From contig NZ_CP034348.1 in the NCBI RefSeq assembly GCF_009762325.1, positions 3,602,501-3,666,500 on the forward strand: 64,000 nucleotides of DNA, written 5' to 3'. The notes beneath the pieces were generated by a model. That model saw only the letters and a program-made list of their open reading frames with translations, was not told the DNA's origin and did not search any database. This DNA is from Roseovarius faecimaris. Lineage in GTDB: Bacteria > Pseudomonadota > Alphaproteobacteria > Rhodobacterales > Rhodobacteraceae. Position 1 is the stretch's first letter, and each line of letters starts with the position of its first letter. Positions 1 through 8,160 of this stretch are shown piece after piece. A program made the translations under genes and the position numbers.

Positions 1-109
1 CCGAGCGCTTGATCGTCTTCAGGAACTGCTTGGGGATGATCATATCGGTGTCGATATTCACCAGCGGCATCGGTGCCGCGATCCCGGTGAGTGTTTCAAA
101 CTTGTCCAT
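1..109 (-). CDS. leuD: 3-isopropylmalate dehydratase small subunit, 5' part only
   Basis: Only the first 36 codons are inside the window. They read [20 protein letters not shown] and continue with a [13 protein letters not shown] segment, the usual N-terminus of LeuD. LeuD is the swivelling small subunit that joins LeuC to isomerise 2-isopropylmalate to 3-isopropylmalate in leucine biosynthesis. Its ATG overlaps the leuC TAA stop by one base, so the two are translationally coupled. The rest lies beyond the left edge. Confidence 0.93.
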   Translation of the reverse strand, partial: MDKFETLTGIAAPMPLVNIDTDMIIPKQFLKTIKRS

Positions 110-1512
110 TACATCAACTCCCGCACATCGGTCAGTTTGCCCGTGATCGCCGCCGCCGCCGCCATTCCTGGGCTCACCAGATGGGTCCGGCCCTTATAGC
201 CCTGACGCCCCTCGAAGTTGCGGTTTGAGGTTGAGGCGCACCGCTCCCCTTCAGAGAGCTGATCGGGGTTCATCGCCAGGCACATGGAGCAGCCGGCAAG
301 CCGCCACTCAAAGCCCGCCTCGCGGAAGATATCGGCAAGCCCTTCTTCCTCGGCCTGCGCCCGCACAAGGCCCGAGCCGGGCACGACCATGGCGCGTTTC
401 ACCTTGATCTTCTTGCCCTTCAGGATCTCGGCCGCGGCGCGAAGGTCTTCGATCCGCCCGTTGGTGCAGGAGCCGATAAAGACCGTGTCGATCTCGATCT
501 CGCTCAGCGGTGTGCCGGGGGTCAGGCCCATGTAATCGAGCGAGCGTTGCGCGGCACCCACTTTGCCGCCTTCGAAATCGTCGGGGCTGGGGACATTGGC
601 GGTGATCGGCAGAACATCCTCGGGCGACGTGCCCCAGGTCACAACCGGGGCGATGTCTTCGCCCTTGATCGTGATCACCTTGTCCCAATGCGCGTCGTCA
701 TCGGAATAAAGCGTTTTCCACCAGGCCAAGGCCGCTTCCCATTGAGCGCCCTTCGGCGCATGCGGCCGACCCATCACATACTCGAATGTCTTCTCATCCG
801 GGGCGATCAGCCCGGCGCGCGCACCGCCTTCGATCGCCATGTTGCAGACGGTCATACGGCCTTCCATGGACAGGTCGCGAATGGCCTCGCCGCAATATTC
901 GATCACATAGCCGGTGCCGCCTGCCGTGCCGGTCTCGCCGATCACACTCAGGGTGATATCCTTCGCCGTCACGCCGGGGCGCAGCTTGCCGGTGATCTCC
1001 ACCTTCATGTTCTTCGATTTCTTCTGGATCAGGGTCTGCGTGGCCAGCACATGCTCCACCTCGCTTGTCCCGATCCCGTGCGCCAGCGCGCCAAAGGCAC
1101 CGTGCGTCGCGGTGTGGCTGTCGCCGCAAACCACGGTCATGCCCGGCAGGGTCCAGCCCTGTTCGGGGCCGACAATATGCACGATCCCCTGGCGCACATC
1201 GCTGACCGGGTAATAGTGAATGCCAAACTCCTTGGCATTCTTGTCGAGCGCGGCCACCTGAATGGCGCTGTCCTCGGTCATGTTCGCAGGATCCTCGCGG
1301 CCCGGCGTGGTGGGCACGTTGTGGTCCGGCACGGCGATGGTTTTCTCCGGTGCGCGCACCGTCCGGCCTGCCATGCGCAGCCCTTCAAAGGCCTGCGGGC
1401 TGGTCACCTCATGCACGAGGTGACGGTCGATATAAAGAAGGCAGGTGCCATCCTCGGCCTCATGAGCCAGATGCGCATCCCAGATCTTGTCATAGAGTGT
1501 CTTGGGGGACAT
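109..1512 (-). CDS. leuC: 3-isopropylmalate dehydratase large subunit
   Basis: 467 aa, the normal length of bacterial LeuC. This aconitase-family subunit carries the [4Fe-4S] cluster and acts with LeuD in leucine biosynthesis in the cytosol. The cluster cysteines are visible in GSCTNGR (about residue 347) and [10 protein letters not shown] (about residues 407 and 410). The N-terminal [12 protein letters not shown] and the [18 protein letters not shown] signature are also intact. The ATG is preceded by GGAGAGGACAC, a good ribosome binding site. leuD follows with a one-base overlap. The 178 bases upstream hold no other gene and must carry the promoter. Confidence 0.97.
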   Translation of the reverse strand: MSPKTLYDKIWDAHLAHEAEDGTCLLYIDRHLVHEVTSPQAFEGLRMAGRTVRAPEKTIAVPDHNVPTTPGREDPANMTEDSAIQVAALDKNAKEFGIHYYPVSDVRQGIVHIVGPEQGWTLPGMTVVCGDSHTATHGAFGALAHGIGTSEVEHVLATQTLIQKKSKNMKVEITGKLRPGVTAKDITLSVIGETGTAGGTGYVIEYCGEAIRDLSMEGRMTVCNMAIEGGARAGLIAPDEKTFEYVMGRPHAPKGAQWEAALAWWKTLYSDDDAHWDKVITIKGEDIAPVVTWGTSPEDVLPITANVPSPDDFEGGKVGAAQRSLDYMGLTPGTPLSEIEIDTVFIGSCTNGRIEDLRAAAEILKGKKIKVKRAMVVPGSGLVRAQAEEEGLADIFREAGFEWRLAGCSMCLAMNPDQLSEGERCASTSNRNFEGRQGYKGRTHLVSPGMAAAAAITGKLTDVRELM

Positions 1513-1690
1513 GTGTCCTCTCCCATAGCTGATTGGAATAAACGTACGACAGAGAGTGCCACCCTATAGGTGGGCAAGTATCGTCTGCGCTGCGCCAAAA
1601 AACCGCCAGGGCAGGCGCGCGCGGTCATCCATGTCGAAAATCCGTGTCATGCGGATGATCTACGCCCGAGATAGACAGACTTCAAGGATT

Positions 1691-2203
1691 CTATGCGCGG
1701 AGCAACCGCCGCCGCGCCGCAGAGAGCAACTGGCGGGAATAGAATATGTGCGGCCAAAGCAATGACTCGAACCCGAGCCCAAGCCTTGCCTGCCCGGTTT
1801 TGCGGTCGATCACCGGCATCACAACACTGCCGAACATCAGCTTTGTCCCGATCCCCTGCGCGGTTGAACCGGGCACCAGCATGAACCAGGATGACGTCCG
1901 CCCCGCCCGCATCAGAAGCTGGTTCTCCCCCCGCTCGACCATATGCCAGAGGGCAAAACGGTCTGCCTCGCCCGTCCCGACCCGCCGCGCCTCTGCATCC
2001 GTCGATGGCGCCCCTGCAAAAAAGCGGAGGATCAGCCGCTCGCACCGGAAAAGCGGTGTCGTATAGAAGGCCGTGATATAGTCGGCAAAGCTCACATCCC
2101 CGGCAATTGCGGCCTCAAAGCAATCGGTATAGACCCCGTCGCCCTGGCCCACCCTGTCCAGAAAACTGCCCGCCGGGGGCGGCACCTGCGCGACCGTACT
2201 CAT
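1691..2203 (-). CDS. Hypothetical protein, third gene of the petPR unit
   Basis: About 170 aa with no signal peptide or clear membrane segment. It starts a few bases after the petR stop, either at ATG 2203 or at GTG 2206; neither has a strong ribosome binding site, so translation is probably coupled to petR. The sequence holds a SWFMLVPGSTAQGIGTKLMF stretch and ends in an arginine-rich tail (SAARRRLLRA). I do not recognise the family. Being last in the petP-petR unit suggests co-regulation, but nothing in the protein shows a function. Confidence 0.7.
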   Translation of the reverse strand: MSTVAQVPPPAGSFLDRVGQGDGVYTDCFEAAIAGDVSFADYITAFYTTPLFRCERLILRFFAGAPSTDAEARRVGTGEADRFALWHMVERGENQLLMRAGRTSSWFMLVPGSTAQGIGTKLMFGSVVMPVIDRKTGQARLGLGFESLLWPHIFYSRQLLSAARRRLLRA

Positions 2204-2209
2204 CACGGA

Positions 2210-2911
2210 TCAATCCGGGGCCAGCATATACCCCTCACCGCGCACCGTTTGCAGGTAGCGCGGCTGTTTCGGGTCGGCCTCGATCTTGCGGCGCAGTCGG
2301 GTGATCTGCACATCCACCGCGCGTTCCTGCGCCTGGCCCTTGTCACGGCCCAGTTCCTCGACCAGCTTGCCCCGGCTGACGGGCTGGCGCAGATGCTCCG
2401 AAAAGATGCGCATAAGCTGCACCTCGGTCGCCGTCAGCCGCACCACCTGGTCGCCCATCAGCAACTCGGCACGCTCAATGTCATAGCGCACCGGCCCGAG
2501 GTTCAGCATCTTCGGCGTCACGCTTTCGGGCTCCGGCTCCGGCATCCGCCGCAGGATCGCGTTGATCCGCAGGAGAAGCTCCTTGGGTTCGAACGGCTTG
2601 GCCAGATAGTCATCCGCTCCCGCCTCCAGCCCTTCGATCCGGTCCTCCGTCTCGCCTTTCGCGGTCAGGAGCAGGATCGGCGTCTGAAGTGTCTCCCGCA
2701 GGGACCGGGTGAGCGACACCCCATCCTCGCCCGGCATCATCACATCCATGACAATCAGGTCGAACTCCAGCCCCGACAGGACCGACCGCGCATGCGCCGC
2801 ATCCCGCGCCACCGATACAAGAAAACCGTTGCGCTGAAGGAACTTGCGCAAGAGGCCGCGAATACGCTCGTCGTCATCGACAATCAGCAGATGGGGGGCT
2901 GGGTCGCTCAT
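2210..2911 (-). CDS. petR: OmpR-family response regulator, PetR type
   Basis: 233 aa. An N-terminal receiver domain (about residues 8-120; LIVDDDERIRGLL, phospho-acceptor Asp in LIVMDVMMPGEDG, conserved Lys in LLLTAKGE) is followed by a C-terminal winged-helix domain (about 140-230; VDVQITRLRRKIE, YLQTVRGEGY). It follows a MarR-family gene with a four-base start/stop overlap. That pair matches petP-petR, first described in Rhodobacter capsulatus near the cytochrome bc1 genes. No histidine kinase lies next to it. Here the neighbour is ilvE rather than petABC, so the name rests on the pairing. Confidence 0.9.
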   Translation of the reverse strand: MSDPAPHLLIVDDDERIRGLLRKFLQRNGFLVSVARDAAHARSVLSGLEFDLIVMDVMMPGEDGVSLTRSLRETLQTPILLLTAKGETEDRIEGLEAGADDYLAKPFEPKELLLRINAILRRMPEPEPESVTPKMLNLGPVRYDIERAELLMGDQVVRLTATEVQLMRIFSEHLRQPVSRGKLVEELGRDKGQAQERAVDVQITRLRRKIEADPKQPRYLQTVRGEGYMLAPD

Positions 2912-3405
2912 GACTCACCTTCTTTCAACGCATGGTATTGCCGACGCATATCCGGGTCCATCATTGCCTCCAGCACCTTGCGAAAGCCCGCCACCGCCTC
3001 CGGCCCCGCCGTGCGGTAGGCCGCGCGCATCCGCGCCCTTTGTGCATCGCTGAGCTTGCGTTCCAGCGCCGCGCCTGCCTCGGTCAGGGTCAGGTGCCGT
3101 TCACGACGATCCGCCTTGCCCACCCGGCTTTCCACCAGCCCATCCTCAACCAGCGTGCGCAGGACGCGGTTGAGCGATTGCTTGGTCACACCGAGGATGT
3201 TCAGCAGATTGTTCACCGTCGTGCCGGGGCTACGCGAGATAAAGTGGATCGCACGGTGATGCGCCCGCCCATAGGCCATGGTCGCCAGAATACGGTCCGG
3301 GTCCGCCGTGAATCCGCGATAGGCAAAGAACATCGCCTCGCTGCCCTGACGCAGCTGCTCATCGGTCAGAAACAGGAGCGCCTCGCCCCCAGGCCCGTCT
3401 GACAT
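2908..3405 (-). CDS. petP: MarR-family transcriptional regulator, PetP type
   Basis: 165 aa with a MarR winged helix in the middle (GTTVNNLLNILGVTKQSLNR as recognition region, then VEDGLVESRVGKADRRERHL as the wing). It overlaps petR by four bases. In Rhodobacter the PetP-PetR pair is a paired regulator, and the same arrangement is seen here. A promoter-like TTGGAA/TATTAT pair lies upstream, with a GTCA...TGAC inverted repeat in the spacer that could be an autoregulatory operator. Confidence 0.88.
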   Translation of the reverse strand: MSDGPGGEALLFLTDEQLRQGSEAMFFAYRGFTADPDRILATMAYGRAHHRAIHFISRSPGTTVNNLLNILGVTKQSLNRVLRTLVEDGLVESRVGKADRRERHLTLTEAGAALERKLSDAQRARMRAAYRTAGPEAVAGFRKVLEAMMDPDMRRQYHALKEGES

Positions 3406-3441
3406 GCCCCACCCCGTTCACTTTGCACCGCTTCATCTGTC

Positions 3442-3470
3442 ATAATACGTCAGCTTTGTTGACATTCCAA
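3442..3470 (-). promoter_or_regulatory. Putative petPR promoter with internal inverted repeat
   Basis: On the minus strand a TTGGAA -35-like hexamer (3465-3470) is followed after 17 bases by TATTAT (3442-3447). The spacer contains GTCA-ACAAAGC-TGAC, and wider TGTCA/TGACA half-sites flank it. MarR proteins often bind such repeats over their own promoter. This is read from sequence only. Confidence 0.45.
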
Positions 3471-3573
3471 GGTTCAACTGGTACCGAATCGCAGTTTTTG
3501 CGACATTTTATGTCCACATCGGGCATATTTTGCGCAACATATGAAAACCGCTAGGCCGAAAAGGAGGCTCGAT

Positions 3574-4440
3574 ATGGCTGGCTATGATGATCGCGACGGC
3601 ACCATCTGGATGGACGGGAAGCTGATTAACTGGCGCGAGGCCAATGTACATATCCTGACCCATGCGATGCACTACGCTTCGTCAGTCTTCGAAGGGGAGC
3701 GGGCCTATAACGGCAAGATCTTCAAAAGCCGGGAACATTCCGAGCGTCTGCATTTCTCGGCCGGAGAACTGGATTTCATTATCCCCTTCTCGGTAGACGA
3801 GATCGAAGCGGCCAAAACGGCGGTGCTTGAGGCCAACGGCCTGACCGACGCCTATGTGCGTGCAGTCGCCTGGCGCGGCGCTGGCGAGGATATGGGCGTC
3901 GCCTCGGCGCGGAACCCGGTGCACCTGGCCATCGCGGCCTGGGAATGGGGCGCCTATTACGGCGATGCCAAGATGAAGGGCGCCAAGCTCGATATCTCCA
4001 AGTGGAAACGCCCCAGCCCGGAAACGATCCCGGTCCATGCAAAGGCCGCCGGGCTCTACATGATCTGCACCACCTCCAAACACGCGGCCGAGGCCAAGGG
4101 CTGCTCCGACGCGCTCTTCATGGATTACCGCGGCTATGTGGCCGAGGCGACGGGCGCCAATATCTTCTTCGTCAAGGATGGCGAAGTGCACACGCCCCTG
4201 CCTGATTGCTTCCTCAACGGCCTCACACGACAGACCGTGATCGGCATGCTGAAGGATCGTCAGATCAAGGTGCATGAGCGCCACATCATGCCTGAAGAGA
4301 TGGAAGGGTTCGAGCAATGCTGGCTGACCGGCACCGCTGCGGAAGTGACCCCTGTGGGCCAGATCGGTGATTACACGTTCGAGGTGGGCGCGCTGACCCG
4401 GCAAATCGCCGAGGATTACGAGAAGCTGGTGCGCAGCTGA
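3574..4440 (+). CDS. ilvE: Branched-chain amino acid aminotransferase
   Basis: 288 aa, fold-type IV PLP aminotransferase. It transfers the amino group in the last step of valine, isoleucine and leucine synthesis. Visible motifs are GTIWMDGKLINWREA at the start, HYASSVFEGERAY, the PLP-lysine region, and EATGANIFFVKDG. I chose ATG 3574 because AAGGAGG lies just upstream; an earlier in-frame ATG at 3541 would add 11 unconserved residues and has no ribosome binding site. It is divergent from petPR and ends two bases from the convergent tetR gene. Confidence 0.96.
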   Translation: MAGYDDRDGTIWMDGKLINWREANVHILTHAMHYASSVFEGERAYNGKIFKSREHSERLHFSAGELDFIIPFSVDEIEAAKTAVLEANGLTDAYVRAVAWRGAGEDMGVASARNPVHLAIAAWEWGAYYGDAKMKGAKLDISKWKRPSPETIPVHAKAAGLYMICTTSKHAAEAKGCSDALFMDYRGYVAEATGANIFFVKDGEVHTPLPDCFLNGLTRQTVIGMLKDRQIKVHERHIMPEEMEGFEQCWLTGTAAEVTPVGQIGDYTFEVGALTRQIAEDYEKLVRS

Positions 4441-4442
4441 TC

Positions 4443-5030
4443 CTACCGCTGATACAGCATCAAAAAATCCCTCACCGCGCGGTCCACCTGCGCGGTGATT
4501 TCTTTTTCGGAGGGCGGATTGGCCACGCCCAGTAACCGCTCCAGCTGCGCCTCTCCCTTTACCAGCACGACAAACCGCTCCGCCGCCTCAGTAGGGTTGT
4601 CCAGCTCCATATGCCGCGATAACCAGGCCGCCAGCTTGGGCAGGGACTTCGCCTTGCCCTCCCCGATCAGCGTCTTGCCCAGTGTCGCATCGCCCCCTGC
4701 ATCGGCAATCGCCGCGCGGTTGATGGCCACCGAGGCGTCACCACAGACCAGTGTCAGAAGCTCCCGTCCAAAGGCATGCAGCCCCTCCTCCAGCGGCATG
4801 CTTGCAAAGTCCTCGGGCAAGGCCTTGTCCAGTGCCGTCGCATTTGCCCGAATCAAAGCGCCGAAAAATCCGGCCTTGTCCCCAAACCAGTTATAGAGCG
4901 TCTCCTTACTCGCGCTGGCCTTGCGGGCAATGGCGATCATCGACGCCCCGCGCCAGCCCTTTTCGATCAAGACACTGAGACCATGCGATAAAATCTCGCG
5001 CCTGCGGTCCTCCTGCTCGGTATCCTTCAC
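4443..5030 (-). CDS. TetR/AcrR-family transcriptional regulator
   Basis: 195 aa from a GTG start at 5030, preceded by AAAGGAG at ideal spacing. The frame stays open far upstream, but no upstream start has comparable support. The N-terminal helix-turn-helix is clear (REILSHGLSVLIEKGWRGAS, then SKETLYNWFGDKAGFFGALI), and the rest is a helical ligand domain. It is divergent from a small membrane-protein gene. Two 14-bp GTACC...GGTAC inverted repeats in the shared promoter region are likely operators, so it probably represses itself and its neighbour. Ligand unknown. Confidence 0.9.
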   Translation of the reverse strand: MKDTEQEDRRREILSHGLSVLIEKGWRGASMIAIARKASASKETLYNWFGDKAGFFGALIRANATALDKALPEDFASMPLEEGLHAFGRELLTLVCGDASVAINRAAIADAGGDATLGKTLIGEGKAKSLPKLAAWLSRHMELDNPTEAAERFVVLVKGEAQLERLLGVANPPSEKEITAQVDRAVRDFLMLYQR

Positions 5031-5070
5031 GGCTGAACTCCTTTGCTGAAAAGGGTGGGTTGACTTTAGC

Positions 5071-5108
5071 GTACCCATCGGTACGGTACAAGGCGTACCA
5101 TGTGGTAC
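5071..5108. promoter_or_regulatory. Tandem GTACC/GGTAC operators between tetR and a membrane-protein gene
   Basis: GTACCCATCGGTAC (5071-5084) and GTACCATGTGGTAC (5095-5108) are inverted repeats whose centres are 24 bases apart. They lie between the GTG of the TetR gene and the ATG of the divergent gene, with a TTGACT -35-like hexamer at 5060. Spacing on the same face of the helix fits TetR dimers binding as a pair. Confidence 0.6.
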
Positions 5109-5129
5109 GGCAACCCAAGGATAAGACCT

Positions 5130-5498
5130 ATGACCCAAGACACAGCTCAGGCCCAAAGTATCGGCGCCGCCTGTTTGATGCTGATCACCGTGCAGGGCAT
5201 CATGCTCGCCTCGCTCTATTTCGACGTCGCCCCGCACCCGCCACGTGTGATCCCGCTTTTCGCGATGCCGCCTTTCCTCGCGGTCTCGATCGGCACGGCC
5301 CTTTGCGCCATGCGCCTCACCGGCACCCGCATGGGCAACATCCTGGCCGGTCTCGCTGCGCTTTTCGCCCTGCTCAGCTTTGGCCCGCAGAAATACTTTG
5401 ACCCGGCTTTCCCTGAAATCTGGATCGCCGTCATCGCCAGTCAGCTTTCCGTGCTCGCCATTCTCTACGCGCTTGTCGCGCAAAGAGAGCCGTCATGA
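5130..5498 (+). CDS. Small integral membrane protein, divergent from tetR
   Basis: 122 aa. The start is ATG 5130 after CAAGGATAAG. About four hydrophobic segments are visible (ACLMLITVQGIMLASLYF, PLFAMPPFLAVSIGTALCAM, NILAGLAALFALLSF, IWIAVIASQLSVLAILYAL), so it is mostly membrane-embedded. I do not recognise the family. The paired operators upstream suggest that the TetR protein next door controls it; small membrane proteins beside TetR regulators are often export-related, but no transporter signature is visible. Confidence 0.75.
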   Translation: MTQDTAQAQSIGAACLMLITVQGIMLASLYFDVAPHPPRVIPLFAMPPFLAVSIGTALCAMRLTGTRMGNILAGLAALFALLSFGPQKYFDPAFPEIWIAVIASQLSVLAILYALVAQREPS

Positions 5499-5508
5499 CC
5501 CTTGCCAC

Positions 5509-5537
5509 AAAAAAGGCCGGGCAATTGCGGCCCGGCC
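5509..5537 (-). terminator. Rho-independent terminator of the first polyamine-type ABC operon
   Basis: Read on the minus strand, a perfect 8-bp stem (GGCCGGGC with GCCCGGCC, 7-base loop) is followed by six T. It lies 25 bases after the stop of the last permease gene, the correct place to end the operon. Confidence 0.88.
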
Positions 5538-5561
5538 AACTGATATCTCTGATCTCCCGGC

Positions 5562-6785
5562 TTATCCGGGCGACATTCCCCGCAGCCGTTCTGACCGGCG
5601 ACGCAGCAGCTCGACCGTGGTCAGCAGCAGGATCGACATCACCACGAGGATCGTGGCAACCGCCAGAATGGTGGGTGAAATCTGCTCGCGCAGCCCGGTG
5701 AACATCTGCCACGGCAGCGTCTTCTGCGACGCGGAGCCGACAAATAGCACCACGACCACCTCGTCAAACGACGTGATGAACGCAAACAAGCCCCCCGAGA
5801 TCACCCCCGGCAGGATCAGCGGCATCTGCACCCGGAAGAAGGTGGTCACGGGGTCCGCCCCCATATTCGCCGCCGCCCGCGTCAGGGACCGGTCAAAGCC
5901 CACCAGCGTGGCCGTCACAGTGATAATCACAAACGGAATGCCCAGCACCGCATGCGCCAGGATCACCTTGATATAGCCCACAAGGTTCTTGCCCAGGCCC
6001 ACCGAGTTTTCCAGGAAATTCCCGATATCCGAGTAGAAGAAGAACATGCCCGTGGCCGAGATGATCAGCGGCACGATCATGGGCGAGATCAGCACCGCCA
6101 TGATCGCGCGGCGCCCCGGCACATGGCTCTGACTGAGGCCAATGGCCGCCAGCGTGCCCAGGCTCACCGAGATGATCGTCGCAATGGGCGCGATGATCAG
6201 CGAGTTCTTGAAGCTGCGCTGCCATTCATTGTTGGTGAAGAAGTCGCGGTAATGCTTGAGGCTGTAACCCTCGGGATCGAACCGCAACATCTCGGGCGTG
6301 AAGGTAAAGAAGTCCTGCGCGTTGAAGCTGAGCGGCAGAACCACCAGGATCGGCGTGATCAGGAAGGTAAAGATCGCGCCACAGATTACGCGGAACGAAT
6401 AATGCCAGAGCACCTGACCGGGTGTCAGATACGGCACCAGCTTGGCGCGATACCGGCCCTCGCCGATCCAGTAGATGAACCAGCTGAAGAACCAGCCGGA
6501 AAGCAGACCCAGCACCAGCCCAGGCAGCCCGCCAAAGGTCGCGCCCAGCACGCCAAACAGCGCGATGATCGCCCAGCGGGCCAGCTTTTCCTGCTCGGCG
6601 CTCAGCACCTGCATGCACAGGAACCCGAGCCCCACCAGAAGCGCCGCTCCGATCAGCAGCCCCAGAAGGCTGGCACCCTGCGCCGTCCCGACGAAGAACC
6701 CGGCGATGCCCCCCGCCGCCGCCAGCACCGGCAGGGTGAAGGACAGGGGTTTTTTCTCGACATGTGTCAGTTTGAAGGTTGCCAT
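5562..6785 (-). CDS. Polyamine-type ABC transporter permease (PotC family) with N-terminal extension
   Basis: 407 aa, against about 260-280 for usual PotC/PotI proteins. The C-terminal 270 residues are a standard binding-protein-dependent permease, with the EAA loop in DRSLTRAAANMGADPVTTFF and RVQMPLILPGVISGGLFAF. About 130 residues come before it and hold roughly four extra hydrophobic segments (for example FTLPVLAAAGGIAGFFVG and LLGLLIGAALLVGLGFL). It is last of four genes (ATPase, binding protein, permease, permease) on the minus strand and is followed by a terminator. Confidence 0.9.
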   Translation of the reverse strand: MATFKLTHVEKKPLSFTLPVLAAAGGIAGFFVGTAQGASLLGLLIGAALLVGLGFLCMQVLSAEQEKLARWAIIALFGVLGATFGGLPGLVLGLLSGWFFSWFIYWIGEGRYRAKLVPYLTPGQVLWHYSFRVICGAIFTFLITPILVVLPLSFNAQDFFTFTPEMLRFDPEGYSLKHYRDFFTNNEWQRSFKNSLIIAPIATIISVSLGTLAAIGLSQSHVPGRRAIMAVLISPMIVPLIISATGMFFFYSDIGNFLENSVGLGKNLVGYIKVILAHAVLGIPFVIITVTATLVGFDRSLTRAAANMGADPVTTFFRVQMPLILPGVISGGLFAFITSFDEVVVVLFVGSASQKTLPWQMFTGLREQISPTILAVATILVVMSILLLTTVELLRRRSERLRGMSPG

Positions 6786-6790
6786 ATGCC

Positions 6791-8062
6791 CTACCCCAGC
6801 TTCACGTTGTCGATGCCGACAATCTTGTCATAGGCCCAATAAAGGATGAGAACCGCCGCCAGCAGGATCGTCCCAAGCGCGGCCGCCAGCCCCCAGTTGA
6901 GCGAGGATGAGATGTGATAGGCGATCCGGTTCGAGATAAAGACACCCTTTGTGCCGCCCACGATCTCGGGTGTGATGTAATACCCGATGGCCAGGATGAA
7001 GACGAGGATCGACCCCGCGCCGATCCCCGGCACCGATTGCGGGAAATAGACCCGCCAGAAGGCCGTCCAGTTGGTTGCGCCCAAGGACTTGGCGGCGCGC
7101 AGGTAACTCGGCGGTATGGTCTGCATCACCGAATACATCGGCAGGATCATGAAAGGCAGCAGGATATGCGTCATCGCCACGATCGTGCCGAACTGGTTGT
7201 TGATCATCACCAGCCGGTTCTCGTCCGCCACCATGCCGAGCCAGACCAGCACATCGTTGATCACGCCCTGCTGTTGCAGCATCACCTTCCAGGCGCTCGT
7301 TCGGACAAGAAGGGATGTCCAGAATGGTAAGAGTACCAGAATCATAAGCACGTTCGCGGTGCGCATCGGCAAGTTGGCAAGGATCCACGCAATCGGATAG
7401 CCCAGCAGGATGCACGACCCGGTGATGATCAGCGACATGATCAGCGTGCGCACGAAAAGTTTTACGAGGATCTGCTTGTCCTCGGGCTGTGACTGAATGC
7501 CTTCGGGCGTGCGCCGCATATCCACGGCGTTCAGGAAATACCCGTTGGTAATGGTCACCGAATGGGTCTTGATCGTGCGCCAGGTCTGAAGCTCGCCCCA
7601 GTCCTTGTCGATCTCGATAAGCTTGTCCTTGAAGGGCGCATCCGCAACCGGGTCGAGCTTTTTCATCTTCCGGCCCGATTTGCGGAAGAGCGACGACATG
7701 CCGGTTTGTTCATAGTTGAGCCGCGTGCCAAGCCGCGTATGTTCCTTGGCCTCGATGGCCGCCACCATATCGGTGACAAAGGCGGTAAAGACAGGCTCAT
7801 CGGGCAACTCACCACTATCAGCGTCCCAGTCCTGAAGCGCCTCGACCGTCAGCGGCAATGTATCGGCAACGATATTGTTCTCGACCGAGCGGAACAGCAT
7901 CGACGCAATCGGCACGATGAAGGAAATCAGCACGAAGATCAGCAGCGGTGCAATCAGCATCAACGCGCGCATCTTCTGGTTTCGCAAGGAACGCGCGAGG
8001 CTTTGCTTCAGCGGCGTACCATCGGCGGCCAGCATCGGGCCGGATTGAGCTGCGTCACTCAT
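6791..8062 (-). CDS. Polyamine-type ABC transporter permease (PotB family) with large periplasmic insert
   Basis: 423 aa from ATG 8062 (GGGGAC upstream). The C-terminal half is a normal PotB/PotH permease with the EAA loop in SYLRAAKSLGATNWTAFWRV. After the first membrane span (LMLIAPLLIFVLISFIVPIA) there is a hydrophilic stretch of about 150 residues (SVENNIVADTLPL to GIQSQPEDKQ) before the next span. E. coli PotB lacks it. The insert should lie in the periplasm, where it could contact the binding protein. The gene ends five bases before the second permease. Confidence 0.9.
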   Translation of the reverse strand: MSDAAQSGPMLAADGTPLKQSLARSLRNQKMRALMLIAPLLIFVLISFIVPIASMLFRSVENNIVADTLPLTVEALQDWDADSGELPDEPVFTAFVTDMVAAIEAKEHTRLGTRLNYEQTGMSSLFRKSGRKMKKLDPVADAPFKDKLIEIDKDWGELQTWRTIKTHSVTITNGYFLNAVDMRRTPEGIQSQPEDKQILVKLFVRTLIMSLIITGSCILLGYPIAWILANLPMRTANVLMILVLLPFWTSLLVRTSAWKVMLQQQGVINDVLVWLGMVADENRLVMINNQFGTIVAMTHILLPFMILPMYSVMQTIPPSYLRAAKSLGATNWTAFWRVYFPQSVPGIGAGSILVFILAIGYYITPEIVGGTKGVFISNRIAYHISSSLNWGLAAALGTILLAAVLILYWAYDKIVGIDNVKLG

Positions 8063-8089
8063 GATGTCCCCATCGGTTTGTTTTTGGTG

Positions 8090-8149
8090 GGAAGGGGCCA
8101 TAACAGCCCCTTCCGGAAATCAGAGGTAGGGTGCGTGATGTCACGCACC
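8090..8149. repeat. Hairpin plus dispersed palindrome between binding-protein and permease genes
   Basis: Two structures fill the gap. The first is a perfect 9-bp stem (GGAAGGGGC, 8090-8098, with GCCCCTTCC, 8106-8114, 7-base loop). The second is GTAGGGTGCGTGA...TCACGCACC at 8126-8149, one of four copies in the window. No T-run follows in the direction of transcription, so these are more likely to stabilise or attenuate the operon mRNA than to end it. Confidence 0.7.
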
Positions 8150-8160
8150 CCTTGATCGGC

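Noticed and set aside
547-1569. Long plus-strand frame of 340 codons opposite leuC
   Set aside because: It is antisense to a strongly conserved gene. The high-GC code leaves antisense frames open, and the product has no family motif.
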